Shown here: positions 62,723-64,000 of the stretch, piece after piece | Layout: every line of letters starts with the position of its first letter | How positions within the stretch are numbered: the stretch's first letter is position 1 | NCBI RefSeq assembly: GCF_013370205.1 | Contig: NZ_JABWGV010000001.1 | Span: 806,001-870,000 of the forward strand | Direction: 5' to 3' | DNA from: Qipengyuania atrilutea | GTDB taxonomy: Bacteria; Pseudomonadota; Alphaproteobacteria; Sphingomonadales; Sphingomonadaceae | DNA length: 64,000 nucleotides | Made by a program: the position numbers and the translations under genes | The notes under the pieces: generated by a model | What the model saw: only the letters and a program-made list of their open reading frames with translations | The model's database searches: none | What the model was told of the DNA's origin: nothing

Positions 62723-63202
62723 ATGAGCATTTCCGTAGGCGACAAAATCCCCGACACGACCCTGATCAAGCCGACCTCCGACGGTCCGGAAAAGCTTCAG
62801 TCCTCGGACTTTTTCAAGGGCCGCAAGGTCGCCCTGTTCGCCGTCCCGGGCGCCTACACGCCGACTTGCTCGGCCAAGCACCTGCCCAGCTTCGAGGAAA
62901 ACGCTTCCTCGCTGAAGGAAAAGGGCGTCGACGAGATCGCCTGCGTATCGGTCAACGATCCCTTCGTCATGGGCGCGTGGAAAGACCACACCGGCGCGAA
63001 GGAAGTTACGATGCTAGCCGACGGCAATGGCGACTTCGCTGAAGCGCTCGGCCTGACGATGGACGGTTCGGGCTTCGGCCTCGGCCAGCGCAGCCAGCGT
63101 TATTCGATGCTGGTCGACGACGGCGTCGTGAAGCAGCTCAACGTAGAACAACCGGGCGATTACTCGGTGAGCAGCGCGGAACACATGCTCGAACAGATGT
63201 AA
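62723..63202 (+). CDS. Peroxiredoxin (Prx5-like)
   Basis: A 159-residue peroxiredoxin that reduces hydrogen and alkyl peroxides. The active site is VPGAYTPTCSAKHLPSF (PxxxTxxC) with the peroxidatic Cys at 49, and a second Cys follows at about 75 (DEIACVSVND). The GxGxRSQRYSMLVDDG block with the conserved Arg is present. Single transcription unit, in a 239-base gap from the preceding divergent gene that otherwise shows nothing. Confidence 0.94.
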   Translation: MSISVGDKIPDTTLIKPTSDGPEKLQSSDFFKGRKVALFAVPGAYTPTCSAKHLPSFEENASSLKEKGVDEIACVSVNDPFVMGAWKDHTGAKEVTMLADGNGDFAEALGLTMDGSGFGLGQRSQRYSMLVDDGVVKQLNVEQPGDYSVSSAEHMLEQM

Positions 63203-63289
63203 TTCGCGCCGCGCGAGCAGATAGAGACGCGCCGGAGCGACAATGGCTGGTTGAGCCTCCGCGCGGCGTGTCCTATCGCTGCCAGCACC

Positions 63290-63586
63290 ATGGCTGACCG
63301 AAACGACAAGACGAGCGCCCCCGATGCGCCGACCGGCACGCCGGAGCGCGTCGAATACAAGGTTCTGCTTGGCTGGAACCCGACCAATATGGGTGAGCGG
63401 GTTTCGCTGCGCCTTCAAACGCTCGACGCGGACGGTGCGCGCGAAAAAGAAGTGAGCGAGACGATCCTCTTCCTAAGCAAGACGCAGGCGATCCAACTTG
63501 CCGACAGCCTGTTCCACGTGACCGGCGAAACCGCACCCGCGCGGCGCAAAGCCCCGCTGATCGACCGGCTGTTTACCCGCAAATAG
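63290..63586 (+). CDS. Conserved hypothetical protein
   Basis: A 98-residue soluble protein with a polar N-terminus and a beta-rich middle (VEYKVLLGWNPTNMGERVSL, then LQTLDADGAREKEV), followed by a helix (LSKTQAIQLADSLFHVTG) and a basic tail. I recognise no named family. It follows the peroxiredoxin gene by 87 bases with no terminator visible, so it may be co-transcribed. Confidence 0.68.
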   Translation: MADRNDKTSAPDAPTGTPERVEYKVLLGWNPTNMGERVSLRLQTLDADGAREKEVSETILFLSKTQAIQLADSLFHVTGETAPARRKAPLIDRLFTRK

Positions 63587-63621
63587 GCGCTTGGTGCCGT
63601 TAGACCCCTTTTAGGTGCGCT

Positions 63622-64000
63622 TCAGTACCCCATCAGGCTGAGCACTTCCTTCCGGCTCCGCTCGTCGTCGCGGAAGGTCCCCATCATCCGGCTCGTCACC
63701 ATCTGCACGCCCGGAGTCCGTACGCCGCGCGCCGTCATGCAGGCGTGGCTCGCCTCGATCACGACGGCGACCGCATGGGGCTTGAGGTGCTCCCAGATGC
63801 ACTCGGCGACTTCCGCAGTGAGCCGTTCCTGAATCTGCAGTCGGCGCGCAAATCCATGCAGCACCCGCGCCAGCTTCGAGATGCCGACGACATGGTTGTT
63901 CGGCAGGTAAGCGATCGCGGCCTTCCCGATGATGGGCGCCATGTGATGCTCACAGTGCGATTGAAACGGAATGTCCTTCAGCAGCACGATCTCGTCATAG
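63622..64000 (-). CDS. folE: GTP cyclohydrolase I (C-terminal part)
   Basis: The last about 125 residues of FolE, the first enzyme of folate synthesis; the start lies beyond the right edge. Zinc- and substrate-site features are all present: [55 protein letters not shown] and the final [17 protein letters not shown]. It converges on the preceding small gene. Confidence 0.95.
   Translation of the reverse strand, partial: YDEIVLLKDIPFQSHCEHHMAPIIGKAAIAYLPNNHVVGISKLARVLHGFARRLQIQERLTAEVAECIWEHLKPHAVAVVIEASHACMTARGVRTPGVQMVTSRMMGTFRDDERSRKEVLSLMGY

Overview
The window reads as chromosomal DNA of a high-GC alphaproteobacterium, most likely a sphingomonad of the Erythrobacteraceae type. That placement is an inference from gene content and order (zapA-6S RNA-fau, recG/sdhE-mfd, the addAB-murU-amgK-tsaE-divL-ahcY block, EcfG-type promoters) and not from a marker gene. 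Almost all of it is densely packed core genome with ATGA/GTGA overlaps between operon partners.

Layout. 1-2.4 kb: start of miaB, a two-gene DUF1989/YcgG cassette, and two small unknown genes each preceded by a Fur-box match. 2.4-5.6 kb: cyclophilin, mgtE, DUF1489, then an entericidin-like lipoprotein and a small hydrophilic protein, both behind EcfG (general stress) promoter matches. 5.6-11 kb: central carbon cluster tkt-gap-pgk-fba on the minus strand. 11.2-14.1 kb: zapA with a small coiled-coil partner, 6S RNA, a tandem-repeat block, fau, DUF2842, an Fpg-like glycosylase with its own EcfG promoter match, tRNA-Asp. 14.2-19.2 kb: branched-chain 2-oxoacid dehydrogenase E1a-E1b-E2, thyA, tRNA-Pro. 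19.3-28.5 kb: a membrane-anchored unknown, an ABC1/UbiB-like kinase, an I78 inhibitor lipoprotein, a serine-protease autotransporter, a DUF885 peptidase-like protein, and a phosphatase/fructosamine-kinase pair. 28.5-36.9 kb: recG, sdhE, mfd, an EAL protein, nadK, tRNA-Asn.

36.87-41.91 kb is a small genomic island. It lies between the 3' end of tRNA-Asn and an exact 20-bp copy of that end. It has no visible integrase and carries a gtr-like glycan-modification cassette (polytopic GT39-like glycosyltransferase, GtrB-like GT2, methyltransferase, GtrA) plus a HEPN-like unknown. A sulfotransferase and a TSUP exporter follow.

43.7-64 kb returns to core genes: secA, argJ, an inositol-phosphatase-family gene, trxA, addA-addB, the murU-amgK peptidoglycan recycling pair, tsaE, a DivL-like pseudo-histidine kinase with Tyr in place of His, ahcY, a periplasmic unknown, a peroxiredoxin and the 3' part of folE.

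The main points for follow-up are the three EcfG promoter matches defining a local stress regulon, the two Fur-box mini-genes, the guanidino-type YcgG/DUF1989 cassette, the integrase-less gtr island, and the repeat block beside 6S RNA. I did not find a clearly new multi-gene defence or biosynthetic system.
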